Under the pieces are notes generated by a model that made no database searches, was not told where the DNA came from, and saw only the letters and a list, made by a program, of their open reading frames with translations. From the NCBI RefSeq assembly GCF_001552435.1, contig NZ_BCRE01000071.1:1-42675 (forward strand): a stretch of DNA of 42,675 nt, written 5' to 3'. The translations under genes and the position numbers were made by a program. Below are positions 8,155 through 15,682 of this stretch, piece after piece; position 1 is the stretch's first letter; every line of letters begins with the position of its first letter. Source of the DNA: Kribbia dieselivorans NBRC 106261. GTDB lineage: Bacteria > Actinomycetota > Actinomycetes > Actinomycetales > Dermatophilaceae.

Positions 8155-9390
8155 ATGTCGACCCTTTCGATGATGCGTGGTCGTGTTCGTATGACCACCG
8201 TCGCCCTCGCAGCCGCGGCGACCGCGCTGCTTCCCATTGCCATCAATGCCCCGGCCGCCCATGCCGACGGCCCCGATGTCGGAACGCCCACGGTGGTCAC
8301 GCTCGGAGATTCGTACATCTCCGGCGAGGCGGGACGGTGGGCCGGTTCGTCCAACGCCAGCACGAAGTACGCCGACGCGCTGGGGTCAACTGCCTATTAC
8401 GACAACGCCACTCGCACGGGCGAGGTCATCAAGAACTGCCACCGCAGCGCCGCGTCCGAGGCGTACATCGGTGGTGGCGTCAACGGGTACAACCTCGCGT
8501 GCTCGGGCGCGGAGACCAGCACGTACACGGACCCGCTCGGCAACTTCAAGCCGGGAATCGACTTCTACGACAACGGATTCGGCAAGCAGGGCCAGGCGAA
8601 GATGCTCCAGCAGTTCGCCGCCACCCGCAATGTCGACATGGTCGTGCTCTCCATCGGCGGCAATGACTTCAACTTCGCCAGCATCGTTTCGACGTGTGTG
8701 ACGAACTTCCTGTCGAGTTCGTCGCTGTGGCCGAACTACTGCAACGACGACGCCAGCGTGAAGGCGAACTTCACCTCGTCGAACGTCGCGGCGGTGCGGG
8801 CGCGCATTTCGGCCTCGCTGGCGAACATCCGCACGGCGATGCGCAATGCCGGGTACGCCGATTCGCAATGGACGCTGCTCGTGCAGAATTACCCCTCGCC
8901 GGTTCCGAGCTCGACCGGATTCCGGTACAGCCAGTCCGGCTACACCCGCCAGAGCGTCGGTGGGTGTGGCCTGTGGAATGCCGATGCGAACTGGGCCAAC
9001 TCGACGGCACTGGCGACCATCAATGCGACGGTGGCCGGGGCGGTGACCGATTCGGGGCTGAGCAACGTCAAGACGCTCAACCTGACGAACGCCTTCAATG
9101 GTCGGCGCCTGTGCGAGAAGACCGTCGGGCTGTACGAGGAGGTCGGCTTGACGTCGTGGACCCAGCCGGGCGCGGTCGACGCAACCGAGTGGGTCAACCA
9201 GATCCGCACGGTGAGCACGGCGGGTACCCCGTACTACATCCAAGAGTCGCTGCACCCGAACTACTGGGCGCAGATGGCGACGCGGAGCTGCGTGCGGCAG
9301 GCCTATGCCGGCGGCACGCCCCGTAGCGGCACCTGCACGATCGCCGGCAACGGCCTGGTCAACGGCGAGCCGCGGATGCAGTTGCAGTAG
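8155..9390 (+). CDS. Secreted SGNH/GDSL hydrolase (lipase/esterase)
   Basis: A 411-residue extracellular esterase of the SGNH superfamily. A Sec signal peptide spans 1-about 37 (cleavage near AHADGP). Block I is VTLGDSYISGE with nucleophile Ser53, block III is SIGGNDFNF and block V is SLHPNYWAQ with the catalytic His. Cysteine pairs (KNCHR, ACSGAE, STCVTNF, NYCNDD) match the disulfide-rich actinobacterial secreted SGNH group. The ATG at 8155 follows CTGGAGGTGAC, a good ribosome site, so the much longer upstream frame is not used. Substrate unknown; an esterase or phospholipase-like role is most likely. Confidence 0.91.
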   Translation: MSTLSMMRGRVRMTTVALAAAATALLPIAINAPAAHADGPDVGTPTVVTLGDSYISGEAGRWAGSSNASTKYADALGSTAYYDNATRTGEVIKNCHRSAASEAYIGGGVNGYNLACSGAETSTYTDPLGNFKPGIDFYDNGFGKQGQAKMLQQFAATRNVDMVVLSIGGNDFNFASIVSTCVTNFLSSSSLWPNYCNDDASVKANFTSSNVAAVRARISASLANIRTAMRNAGYADSQWTLLVQNYPSPVPSSTGFRYSQSGYTRQSVGGCGLWNADANWANSTALATINATVAGAVTDSGLSNVKTLNLTNAFNGRRLCEKTVGLYEEVGLTSWTQPGAVDATEWVNQIRTVSTAGTPYYIQESLHPNYWAQMATRSCVRQAYAGGTPRSGTCTIAGNGLVNGEPRMQLQ

Positions 9391-9404
9391 TCGTGCGCTG
9401 TGGT

Positions 9405-9456
9405 GCGGTCCGGCGGAAGGTGCGGTATTCCGCGCACCTCGCCGGACCGCGCTCCG
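9405..9456. repeat. GCGGTCCGGCG-family palindrome, copy 1
   Basis: The outer arms GCGGTCCGGCG (9405-9415) and CGCCGGACCGC (9440-9450) and the inner arms GGTGC/GCACC (9419-9423, 9434-9438) enclose the 10-nt centre GGTATTCCGC. A small GAA/T internal loop interrupts the stem. The right half (9432-9456) recurs with one mismatch at 19351-19375. It follows the SGNH gene stop by 14 bases, so it is a plausible terminator. Confidence 0.8.
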
Positions 9457-9471
9457 GCAATTCGGCCTTAG

Positions 9472-9487
9472 ATACCCCAGGGGGTAT
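9472..9487. promoter_or_regulatory. CsoR/CstR-type operator overlapping a leaderless promoter
   Basis: ATACCCCAGGGGGTAT is a perfect 7-2-7 palindrome, the form bound by CsoR-family regulators (copper-sensing CsoR, persulfide-sensing CstR). TATAGT at 9485-9490 fits an actinobacterial -10 element placed 7 bases before the ATG at 9498, so the transcript is probably leaderless. Bound repressor would cover the promoter. The downstream gene has a CoA-disulfide-reductase/rhodanese fusion, which favours a CstR-like persulfide sensor. No such regulator gene is in the window. Confidence 0.75.
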
Positions 9488-9497
9488 AGTTCGGGCC

Positions 9498-11132
9498 ATG
9501 CGAACCATCATCATCGGCGGCGTCGCAGGCGGGATGAGCGCGGCAACGCGTCTTCGGCGCCTGGACGAGTCCGCAGAAATCATCGTCCTCGAGCGCAGCG
9601 GCTACGTGTCGTTCGCCAACTGCGGCCTGCCGTACCACGTGGGTGGTGTCATCGAACAGCGCGACGCCCTGCTGCTGCAGACCCCCGAATCGCTCGGAGC
9701 GCGGTTCCGGATCGACGTGCGCGTGTCGACCGAGGTCACCGGGATCGACCGCGATCGGCGCGTCGTCACGGTGCGCACCGCCACCGGCGAGACCGAGGAA
9801 CTCCAGTACGACCACGTCGTGCTCTCGCCCGGCGCGCGCCCGGTGCGCCCGCCGATCCCGGGCATCGAGCGCACCCTGTCGCTGCGCGATGTCGAGGACA
9901 CCGACGCCCTCGTCGCGGCCACGGCAGGGTCGACAACCGCGGTCGTCATCGGCGGTGGCTTCATCGGCGTCGAGATGACCGAGAACCTGCTGCACCGCGG
10001 GCTGTCGGTGGCACTCGTCGAGGCGACGCCGCAGATCATGGCGCCGATCGACCCGGAGATGATCGAGCCGGTGCATGACGCCCTGCGGGAGGCGGGTGTC
10101 GACCTGCGACTGGGCACGTCGGTGACGGCGATCGGTGCGCACGACGTGACGCTGTCGACCGGTGAGACGCTGCCGGCGGACGTCGTCGTCGCGGCCATCG
10201 GCGTGCGGCCCGACGTCACGTTGGCGGCGGCTGCCGGTCTGAAGATCGGGGAGCGCGGCGGGATTGCGGTCGATCAGCACAACCGCACGAGCGACCCGGC
10301 GATCTACGCCATCGGAGACGTGGCCGAGAAGGTCGACGCGCTCGACGGCAGCGACGTGCTCGTGCCGCTGGCGAACACCGCGAACCTGCAGGGGCGCCGC
10401 GTCGCCGACCACATCGGTGGGCAGGCGGGGAAGGCGCGCCCGGTGCTCGGGACTGCGATCGTCGGCGTGCTCGGTATCCAGGTGGCCTCGACCGGGTGGA
10501 ACGAGAAGCGGCTCATCGCGGCTGGGCGGCCATACCGTGCCATCCACACTCACCCGGCCTCGCACGCGACGTACTACCCGGGCGCGGAGGGCATGTCGCT
10601 CAAGCTGCTCGTCGACCCCGAGACCGACGCGATTCTGGGGGCCCAGGGCGTGGGGCGGTCGGGTGCCGACAAGCGGATCGACGTGATCGCGACCGCCATG
10701 ACCGGTGGCCTGACCGCGTCCGACCTGGCCGAGCTCGAACTCGCCTACGCGCCGCAGTTCTCATCGGCCAAGGACCCGGTCAACATGCTCGGGCACGTCG
10801 CCGACAACCTGCGCACGGGGACGTCGCGGTCGATCCAGTGGCACGAGCTCGACGCGGCGTTGACTGACGGAGCGCAGTTGCTGGACGTGCGTACGCCGGG
10901 CGAGTTCGACGCCGGTGCGATCCCCGGAGCGGTGCTGATCCCGCTCGACGAGTTGCGGGAGCGTCTGGCCGAGGTGCCCGACGGGCCGCTCGTGGTGCAC
11001 TGTGCGGTCGGGATCCGTGGGCACGCGGCGGCGCGCATCCTGGCGCAGGCCGGGCGCGACGTGCGCAACCTCGACGGCGGGTACCGGACCTGGCGCGCGG
11101 GGGTTGCGGCGCGCGAGCTGGTGTCGGCGTAG
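9498..11132 (+). CDS. CoA-disulfide reductase / rhodanese fusion (persulfide-handling flavoenzyme)
   Basis: A 544-residue FAD and NAD(P)H dependent oxidoreductase of the CoADR-Rhd class, which in studied relatives reduces polysulfides or CoA-persulfides. FAD-binding is IIIGGVAGGMSAATRLRR at the N-terminus and the redox Cys42 lies in SFANCGLPYH. A second nucleotide fold follows at VVIGGGFIGVEM, and AIGDVAE closes the FAD site. A rhodanese domain (about 450-540) has its active loop at Cys502 in CAVGIRG. The ATG at 9498 is chosen because the operator and -10 element end seven bases upstream. Standing alone under a CstR-type operator, it probably detoxifies reactive sulfur; the regulatory link is inferred. 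Confidence 0.93.
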   Translation: MRTIIIGGVAGGMSAATRLRRLDESAEIIVLERSGYVSFANCGLPYHVGGVIEQRDALLLQTPESLGARFRIDVRVSTEVTGIDRDRRVVTVRTATGETEELQYDHVVLSPGARPVRPPIPGIERTLSLRDVEDTDALVAATAGSTTAVVIGGGFIGVEMTENLLHRGLSVALVEATPQIMAPIDPEMIEPVHDALREAGVDLRLGTSVTAIGAHDVTLSTGETLPADVVVAAIGVRPDVTLAAAAGLKIGERGGIAVDQHNRTSDPAIYAIGDVAEKVDALDGSDVLVPLANTANLQGRRVADHIGGQAGKARPVLGTAIVGVLGIQVASTGWNEKRLIAAGRPYRAIHTHPASHATYYPGAEGMSLKLLVDPETDAILGAQGVGRSGADKRIDVIATAMTGGLTASDLAELELAYAPQFSSAKDPVNMLGHVADNLRTGTSRSIQWHELDAALTDGAQLLDVRTPGEFDAGAIPGAVLIPLDELRERLAEVPDGPLVVHCAVGIRGHAAARILAQAGRDVRNLDGGYRTWRAGVAARELVSA

Positions 11133-11157
11133 TTGGTTGATGAGCGGCCCGGCTTAA

Positions 11158-11235
11158 GGTCATGCAGAACGCGGCCTATTTCACGCGTTCTGCATGACCG
11201 GAGCGCCGTCCTGCCGAGCGTGCGCCATCTGGCGC
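11158..11235. repeat. GGTCATGCAGAACGCG-family palindrome, copy A, with trailing stem
   Basis: Perfect 16-nt arms (11158-11173, 11184-11199) surround the centre GCCTATTTCA. A degenerate second palindrome follows, including GCGCCA-TC-TGGCGC at 11222-11235. It lies between the convergent CoADR-Rhd and BKACE genes, consistent with a bidirectional terminator. Three more copies occur in the window. Confidence 0.9.
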
Positions 11236-11263
11236 GCTTTGCATGACGCGCGGTGGCGTCAGT

Positions 11264-11983
11264 TCAGATCAGCATGGCGATGGCAGCGCGCACGAGATCG
11301 GCGTTGCCGGTCGCGGTGGCACCGTCCGGCAGATGCAGGGTGTCCTCGAGTCCGATGCGGGCGTCCAGTCCCATCGCGGCGGCCAGGTCGACGCCAGGCC
11401 AGGCGCTGACGCCATGGCCGTGCATCAGGATCGGCATGGCCGGGTCGGTTCCACGGATGCCGTCGGCGAGGATCCTGGCCAGACGGTTGAGCTGTTCCAG
11501 GTCGTCGGTGTCGGGCAACTCCACGAGACCCCGAAGGCAGCGGTTGCGGAGCGCCGATCGGCGCCACGCGTGGAGTCCGTCGAGATGCCAGATGCCGGCT
11601 TCGACGCCGATGCCCAACGTCAGCAACGCTGCGGCCACCTCGTCCGCGCCGTCCTCGTGCCAGTTCACCGAGGCGAAGTCCGGGAGAACCCGCCACAAGG
11701 CGATCGCTGAGATCCGTGACTCCGGATCGGGCTCGGCCCACGCGCCGGTCGTGACGCCGATCGGGATCCCCGGGCAGAGTCTGCGGGCCGCCTCGACGAA
11801 CCGGGCGACATCGGCTGGCGCCAGGCTGTCGCGTCCGTGGCGGTCCTTGGGGTGGAGGTGAATGGCTGCCGCGCCTGCCTCGACCGCAGCGGCGGCCTCC
11901 TCGGCGACACGCAGCGGATCTGCGGACAGGCGCGGGTGATCGGTGACGGGGCGAGCCCCGTTCACGCAGGCCTTCAGCAGCAT
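11264..11983 (-). CDS. BKACE-family enzyme (beta-keto acid cleavage enzyme, DUF849)
   Basis: A TIM-barrel metalloenzyme family that condenses beta-keto acids with acetyl-CoA and releases acetoacetate plus a new acyl-CoA (founding member Kce of lysine fermentation). Seen here are LLKACVNGAR at the N-terminus, the metal-binding HLH (His42, His44 in IHLHPKD), NWHEDG, the MHGHG loop and GLEDT near the C-terminus. At 239 residues it is clearly shorter than usual members (about 270-310), as in a compact subgroup, with no sign of frame disruption. It stands alone with no pathway genes beside it, so the keto acid cannot be assigned. ATG at 11983 with a weak ribosome site. Confidence 0.85.
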   Translation of the reverse strand: MLLKACVNGARPVTDHPRLSADPLRVAEEAAAAVEAGAAAIHLHPKDRHGRDSLAPADVARFVEAARRLCPGIPIGVTTGAWAEPDPESRISAIALWRVLPDFASVNWHEDGADEVAAALLTLGIGVEAGIWHLDGLHAWRRSALRNRCLRGLVELPDTDDLEQLNRLARILADGIRGTDPAMPILMHGHGVSAWPGVDLAAAMGLDARIGLEDTLHLPDGATATGNADLVRAAIAMLI

Positions 11984-12032
11984 GAGGTCACTGTGTCAGC
12001 CAGCTGACGTCTCGTGAACATCGGCCGCTCAA

Positions 12033-12120
12033 GGTCATGCAGAACGCGGCGTATTCCACGCGTTCCGCATGACCGAAGCTCCGTCCTGCGGAGCGCGGTA
12101 TCTCATGCGCTCCGCAGGAC
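12033..12120. repeat. GGTCATGCAGAACGCG-family palindrome, copy B, in tandem with a second palindrome
   Basis: First stem: arms 12033-12048 and 12059-12074 (one mismatch) with centre GCGTATTCCA. Second stem: perfect 14-nt arms GTCCTGCGGAGCGC (12083-12096) and its complement (12107-12120) around the 10-nt loop GGTATCTCAT. It lies 10 bases past the stop of the HIRAN gene. The left flank (GTGAACATCGGC-like) is shared with copy C at 16907. Confidence 0.9.
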
Positions 12121-12130
12121 TACGATGCGT

Positions 12131-12793
12131 TTACGCCGGTTCCAGGCGGCCTGTCAGGACCACCAGCAGACGAAGATGAAAGCCGGCTTCGTTGGGGTTC
12201 AATCGCTCGACCCGTAACTCGTGGGCGCCCGACATGATGCGGTGGATGTCCTCAACGAGGGGATCTGGCACCCAACCGAGCCGTACTCCGTCGTCACTGA
12301 CCAAGAGGGCTCGGGAGTTGACGGGGTTCGTCGGTTCCGGCCGTAGCTGTAGGCGCTGGCCAGCCTCCAGCCCATCGACTCGGGCGCGCTCGGCCTCGGT
12401 CAGGTGGCGGATACCGTGCACAAGGAAAGGCAGCGTGACGTCACCCGGCACTGGCAGGGGTGTCACCTCGTAGGTGTCACCGGTGCGACGCCCACCCGAC
12501 ACGGCCAACACCTCGAAGGGGCTGGCATCCGGCGGCAACCCCAGTTGGTCCATCGCGACCGGGTAGTCGGAGCGCTGTGGTGACATGACCCGTTCGGCGA
12601 AGATCGGGAAGAGGTGTGAGCTGTGGTGCTGTTGACCCAGCCGAAGGCCGGGCAGCGCATGCTGCACCCCAACGTCGTAGGAGAAGCCGTAGCCCCCGTC
12701 CTCGCGCCACAGCTCGCCCACTCGCTGGTAGCGCCGAGTGATCGGGTCCTGCCTGCTGACGAGCAGGCGTTCAGTCTTGATCGCGGTCAACAT
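12131..12793 (-). CDS. HIRAN-domain protein, partner of the HipA-like kinase
   Basis: A 220-residue protein. The C-terminal half (about 118-205) fits the HIRAN pattern: LVHGIRHL, LEAGQRLQLRPEPTNPVNSRALLV and LGWVPDPL. HIRAN domains bind DNA ends or stalled forks in other proteins. The N-terminal half (about 1-110; RRYQRVGELWRED, QHALPGLRLGQQ) resembles the small N-terminal subdomain that precedes HipA kinases, here as a separate chain. It overlaps the end of the kinase gene by 23 bases, so the two are translated together. A tandem palindrome lies just downstream. The assignment of the N-terminal half is tentative, and the partner role is inferred from overlap. Confidence 0.75.
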   Translation of the reverse strand: MLTAIKTERLLVSRQDPITRRYQRVGELWREDGGYGFSYDVGVQHALPGLRLGQQHHSSHLFPIFAERVMSPQRSDYPVAMDQLGLPPDASPFEVLAVSGGRRTGDTYEVTPLPVPGDVTLPFLVHGIRHLTEAERARVDGLEAGQRLQLRPEPTNPVNSRALLVSDDGVRLGWVPDPLVEDIHRIMSGAHELRVERLNPNEAGFHLRLLVVLTGRLEPA

Positions 12794-13730
12794 GACGTAG
12801 CCTCCTCTGGTTCTCGATCAGAACGCTTTCCATGAATGTAGACGCAGCCTCTGACAACCTTCCACCTGGGACTTCGAGAGCCCCACGGATGACCGAGGTG
12901 GCGAGTGCGTCCACACGGTCAAGCCAGCGGGTGGCCCCGGACATCGAGACGGCCCGCGCTGCCAGTTGCACCAAACTCTCTGGTGGGGTGAAGGTCCGTG
13001 CTCTCCCTTTCCGACAGAAGGCGCTGACATCTCGAGTCGCTCTCCTGGAGTCATCCAGTCCCGATCCGAGTGCGGTGCCGTGATCGAAGGTAGGCGCAAG
13101 CAGTCGGCGTCCATCGCTTTCCCGTGACAACAGCGCCCAGTTTCTCGGGTGGCGATCGGTGTTGGCGATCAGCGCGTCCAGAACCAAGTAGCCAGCGAAC
13201 ACGGCGAGTCCGGGGCTGTCCTCGTATCCAGGGGGCCCGTAGGTGCCGTCCAGCACCTGCTGAACGGCTTCTAGTGTGTAGCCCTCGTCGATGTTCTGAC
13301 GACCGCGGACCCGACCTTCCTTATCCGGCGCCAGGGCGTGGCGCTTGTATCCGTCGACCTCTTCAAGGAATGTGCCGCCGTCGTGAAGGGCGTAGCCCGC
13401 TGGCGTGACGTTCTTGGAGATCACGCCGACTTCGGCCCCGCGGATGGCGTATCGACACTCCGCTGCAGGCAGACCCAGAGTTGCTGCCAGCCGAGACGCG
13501 ACGACCTCGGCTACGTCGTTCAGATGCGGGTGGCGCCCATGGACCTTGCGAGGCTTCCACAGCCACTGTTCGTGGCGCGGGGTCTGCAGGTCTGGACCCA
13601 GCCAGTACTTGTTCTCGTCGGCGCCGCCCACTTCTCGATCGATGGCGGCCCAGCCAGTCACATCCTCTTGCACCAGCCCTCCGTCCTGCTTCGCCGAGAC
13701 TGCCGTGGAGGTCATTCTGCCCAGCACCAC
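12771..13730 (-). CDS. HipA-like serine/threonine kinase (toxin-like)
   Basis: A 319-residue protein with the HipA C-terminal kinase core. The catalytic stretch is DALIANTDRHPRNW (Asp192, Asn197) and the metal-binding motif is TFDHG (Asp216). An upstream nucleotide-binding region (about 56-110, LWKPRK to VGVISKN) precedes it. The canonical HipA N-terminal subdomain is missing and may be supplied by the overlapping HIRAN protein. The GTG at 13730 is preferred because AGGAG lies about seven bases upstream; the ATG at 13715 is a weaker alternative. That ribosome site overlaps the TAG of the HsdR stub, so this operon once followed a restriction gene. HipA kinases phosphorylate tRNA synthetases or other targets and arrest growth. 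No HipB-type DNA-binding antitoxin is visible. Confidence 0.82.
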   Translation of the reverse strand: MVLGRMTSTAVSAKQDGGLVQEDVTGWAAIDREVGGADENKYWLGPDLQTPRHEQWLWKPRKVHGRHPHLNDVAEVVASRLAATLGLPAAECRYAIRGAEVGVISKNVTPAGYALHDGGTFLEEVDGYKRHALAPDKEGRVRGRQNIDEGYTLEAVQQVLDGTYGPPGYEDSPGLAVFAGYLVLDALIANTDRHPRNWALLSRESDGRRLLAPTFDHGTALGSGLDDSRRATRDVSAFCRKGRARTFTPPESLVQLAARAVSMSGATRWLDRVDALATSVIRGALEVPGGRLSEAASTFMESVLIENQRRLRHVDRDQD

Positions 13731-13738
13731 ACTGGCTC

Positions 13739-14858
13739 CTACCCGTGCTCCGCCGCAAACCGCGGCGCCATCGCCTCCATCTGATCCATCACGAGCTTGA
13801 TCGCCCCCGGCTGTTGGTCCGGCGGATACCCGTGCTTGACGAGCAGTCGCCGTATCGACGTCCGCGGCTTCGCCCGCACATCCTCCCGCACCGTCCAGTC
13901 CGTGCGGATGTCCCGCCGCATGATCGCCACGAGCTCACGCGCGATGTTCGCCAACACACCCTCGCCCATGACGTCCACAGCCGATTGATTCGTCGTCACC
14001 GCATCGAAGTACGCCAACTCATCCTGATCGAGCGGTGGCTCGAAACGCTCACCACGCCCGGCCTCGGCCACCACGTCCTTGGCGAGCTCGATCAGCTCCG
14101 CGATCACCTCGGCCGACGTCAGTTGCTGGTTCGTGTACTTGCGCATCAACTCGGCGATCCGATCAGAGAACGCCTGTTGCCGCAGCGTGTTCGTCCCCGT
14201 CGCCTTGACCGACTCCTTCGCGACCAGGTCACGCAACGCTTCGATTGCCAGGTGCGGGTTCGTCGCCGCCTGCGCCTGCTTCACGAAGTCCGGGCCGAGG
14301 TCCATCAGACTCGGCTTCGGCATCCCCGCGGCCTCGTAGATGTCGAGCACATCGCCGGTCTCGGTGCTCTCGGCGATCAACGCCCCGAGCAGCCGTTGGA
14401 TGTCCTCTGGGATTGGTTCACCCCGCGATTCACGGTCGGCGGCGTCGAGCTTGGCCATCCACACGCGCACCTCCTCGTAGAACCGAGCGGTCGGGCGTAG
14501 ATCGTGCAGCTCCGCCGACGTGGCATACAGCGCCCATGCCCGCGAGAGCTGACTCGACAGTCGGCAGAACGAGGCTCCGAGCGTCTCTGCCGTTTCGCCA
14601 TCGGAGCCCGGTGACGGCGAATTCCCCGGCGTGCGCGGGTCGCGTAGGTGATTGACCGCATGACGCACCACGAACGCGTACGCCGCCGCATCACCACGGG
14701 AGCGTCGATCGCTGTAGTCCCGCCGCCAGTCATACCCGGCGAGCAGCTCATCCAGGCGAGCGGTCAGCTCCTTCGTCAGCACGACGGCATCGGCGACATT
14801 GCGGCCCAGCGGCTTGCCCGTCTGATCGTCCGACGAGTACTCCGCCAACGCCTTCTGC
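13739..14858 (-). pseudogene. hsdR: C-terminal remnant of type I restriction endonuclease subunit HsdR
   Basis: About 370 codons match the C-terminal end of HsdR (DUF3387 and preceding helical region): QKALAEYSSDD at the start, then TNQQLTSAEVIAELIELAKDVV, LAYFDAV and REDVRAKPRTSIRRLLVKHGYPP. Whole HsdR proteins exceed 900 residues; the nuclease and helicase motor are absent. Homology begins abruptly near 14858, where the strand continues instead as the complement of a membrane-protein frame. No hsdM or hsdS is present. The remnant therefore cannot cut DNA, though its reading frame stays open to its natural TAG. It leads directly into the HipA-like kinase. A translated product starting at 14893 is possible but unlikely to act as an enzyme. 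Confidence 0.85.
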
Positions 14859-14859
14859 G

Positions 14860-15234
14860 GTGATCGGGCTGATCGGCTCGATTGCTCTGGCAATTGGCGC
14901 GGTCGCAGTCATGTTCGGCATGACTCCGGTGAGCACCGTGAGCGGCCAGACCGTCACCTCCGTCATGGCTGACGACCTGATGAACCAATCAAGTGCAGAC
15001 AGCGCACTCAAGCAGACGGTGGTCAACGGCTGGGTCGCACGAGACCTGCTGGAGATCCTCGCGACGGACGCCGTGGAAGGGCGAGACGAGCGCCCCGCGC
15101 TGCTCCTCATGTTGGGGGTCTTGGGCCTCTGCCTGCACATCTCGACCAGTTCGCAGTCGCAGTTGCTCGTCGCAGTCAGCAGCCGGGGTGGCGCACCTGA
15201 AGCCTCGGACATTTCATCGAAGGAGAACCAATGA
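14860..15234 (+). CDS. Small membrane protein, probably 5'-truncated
   Basis: A frame of up to 124 residues with a hydrophobic segment at once (IGLIGSIALAIGAVAVMFG) and a second near residues 81-93 (LLLMLGVLGLCL). No family is recognised. The frame stays open upstream of GTG 14860 into the complement of the HsdR stub, and no ribosome site precedes it, so its original 5' end appears to be lost at the junction. Its TGA overlaps the ATG of the next gene by four bases (ATGA at 15231-15234). That coupling argues the frame was once a genuine gene in an operon with the BamE-like gene. It may now be a non-functional remnant. Confidence 0.45.
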   Translation: MIGLIGSIALAIGAVAVMFGMTPVSTVSGQTVTSVMADDLMNQSSADSALKQTVVNGWVARDLLEILATDAVEGRDERPALLLMLGVLGLCLHISTSSQSQLLVAVSSRGGAPEASDISSKENQ

Positions 15235-15578
15235 GCACCATCCTGAAGGTGGCCGCGGGCATCATCGTGGCCTTCGTCGCCCTGGCCGTCGGGGCAGTCT
15301 TGGTGATCGGCGGCGCCGCGAACGAGGTCAGCAAGGAGATGGAGAAGCAGCAGTCGAGCAACTCGATCACCCAGGCGGAGTTCCGTTCGCTCAAGGACGG
15401 TGCCTCCCTCACGGCCGTCCGGAAGAAGTTCGGCAAGCCCGACAACGAGCAGACGCAGCAGATCGACGGACTGGGTCGGCAGACGCACCTCTACTACAAC
15501 GTCGAGGGCGGGGAGATCGGAGACAGTTACCAGTTGGTCTTCGACGACGGCAAGCTGACGAGCAAGAACAAGTACTGA
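15231..15578 (+). CDS. Small exported or membrane-anchored BamE/SmpA-like domain protein
   Basis: A 115-residue protein with an N-terminal hydrophobic helix (about 5-30, VAAGIIVAFVALAVGAVLVIGG) and an extracytoplasmic domain. The segment FRSLKDGASLTAVRKKFGKPDN is the BamE/SmpA-like (DUF3862-type) start of the fold, where G-S-x2-x-V-x3-F/L-G-x-P is typical, followed by strands YYNVEG and YQLVFDDGKL. Such domains in Gram-positives are small structural modules of unknown partner. It overlaps the preceding membrane-protein frame by four bases and has AAGGAG upstream of ATG 15231. A palindrome lies 30 bases beyond its stop. Confidence 0.75.
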   Translation: MSTILKVAAGIIVAFVALAVGAVLVIGGAANEVSKEMEKQQSSNSITQAEFRSLKDGASLTAVRKKFGKPDNEQTQQIDGLGRQTHLYYNVEGGEIGDSYQLVFDDGKLTSKNKY

Positions 15579-15607
15579 CTCAGTGTTGGGTGGGGCGAGT
15601 TGCGCCG

Positions 15608-15650
15608 GTCCTCACGAACGTGCAGAAATCGCCACATTCGCGAGGACCTG
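15608..15650. repeat. GTCCT-N2-CGAACG-family palindrome, copy 2
   Basis: The arms GGTCCTCACGAACGTG and CACATTCGCGAGGACC pair with two mismatches around the centre CAGAAATCGC. The centre and arm pattern match copy 1 at 3831-3876 (centre CGGATATCGC). It lies between convergent units, the BamE-like gene and the broken alkaline phosphatase gene, fitting terminator placement. Confidence 0.8.
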
Positions 15651-15682
15651 CGCTGTGCGTCAGGCCCGCGTCAGCCCTTGGC

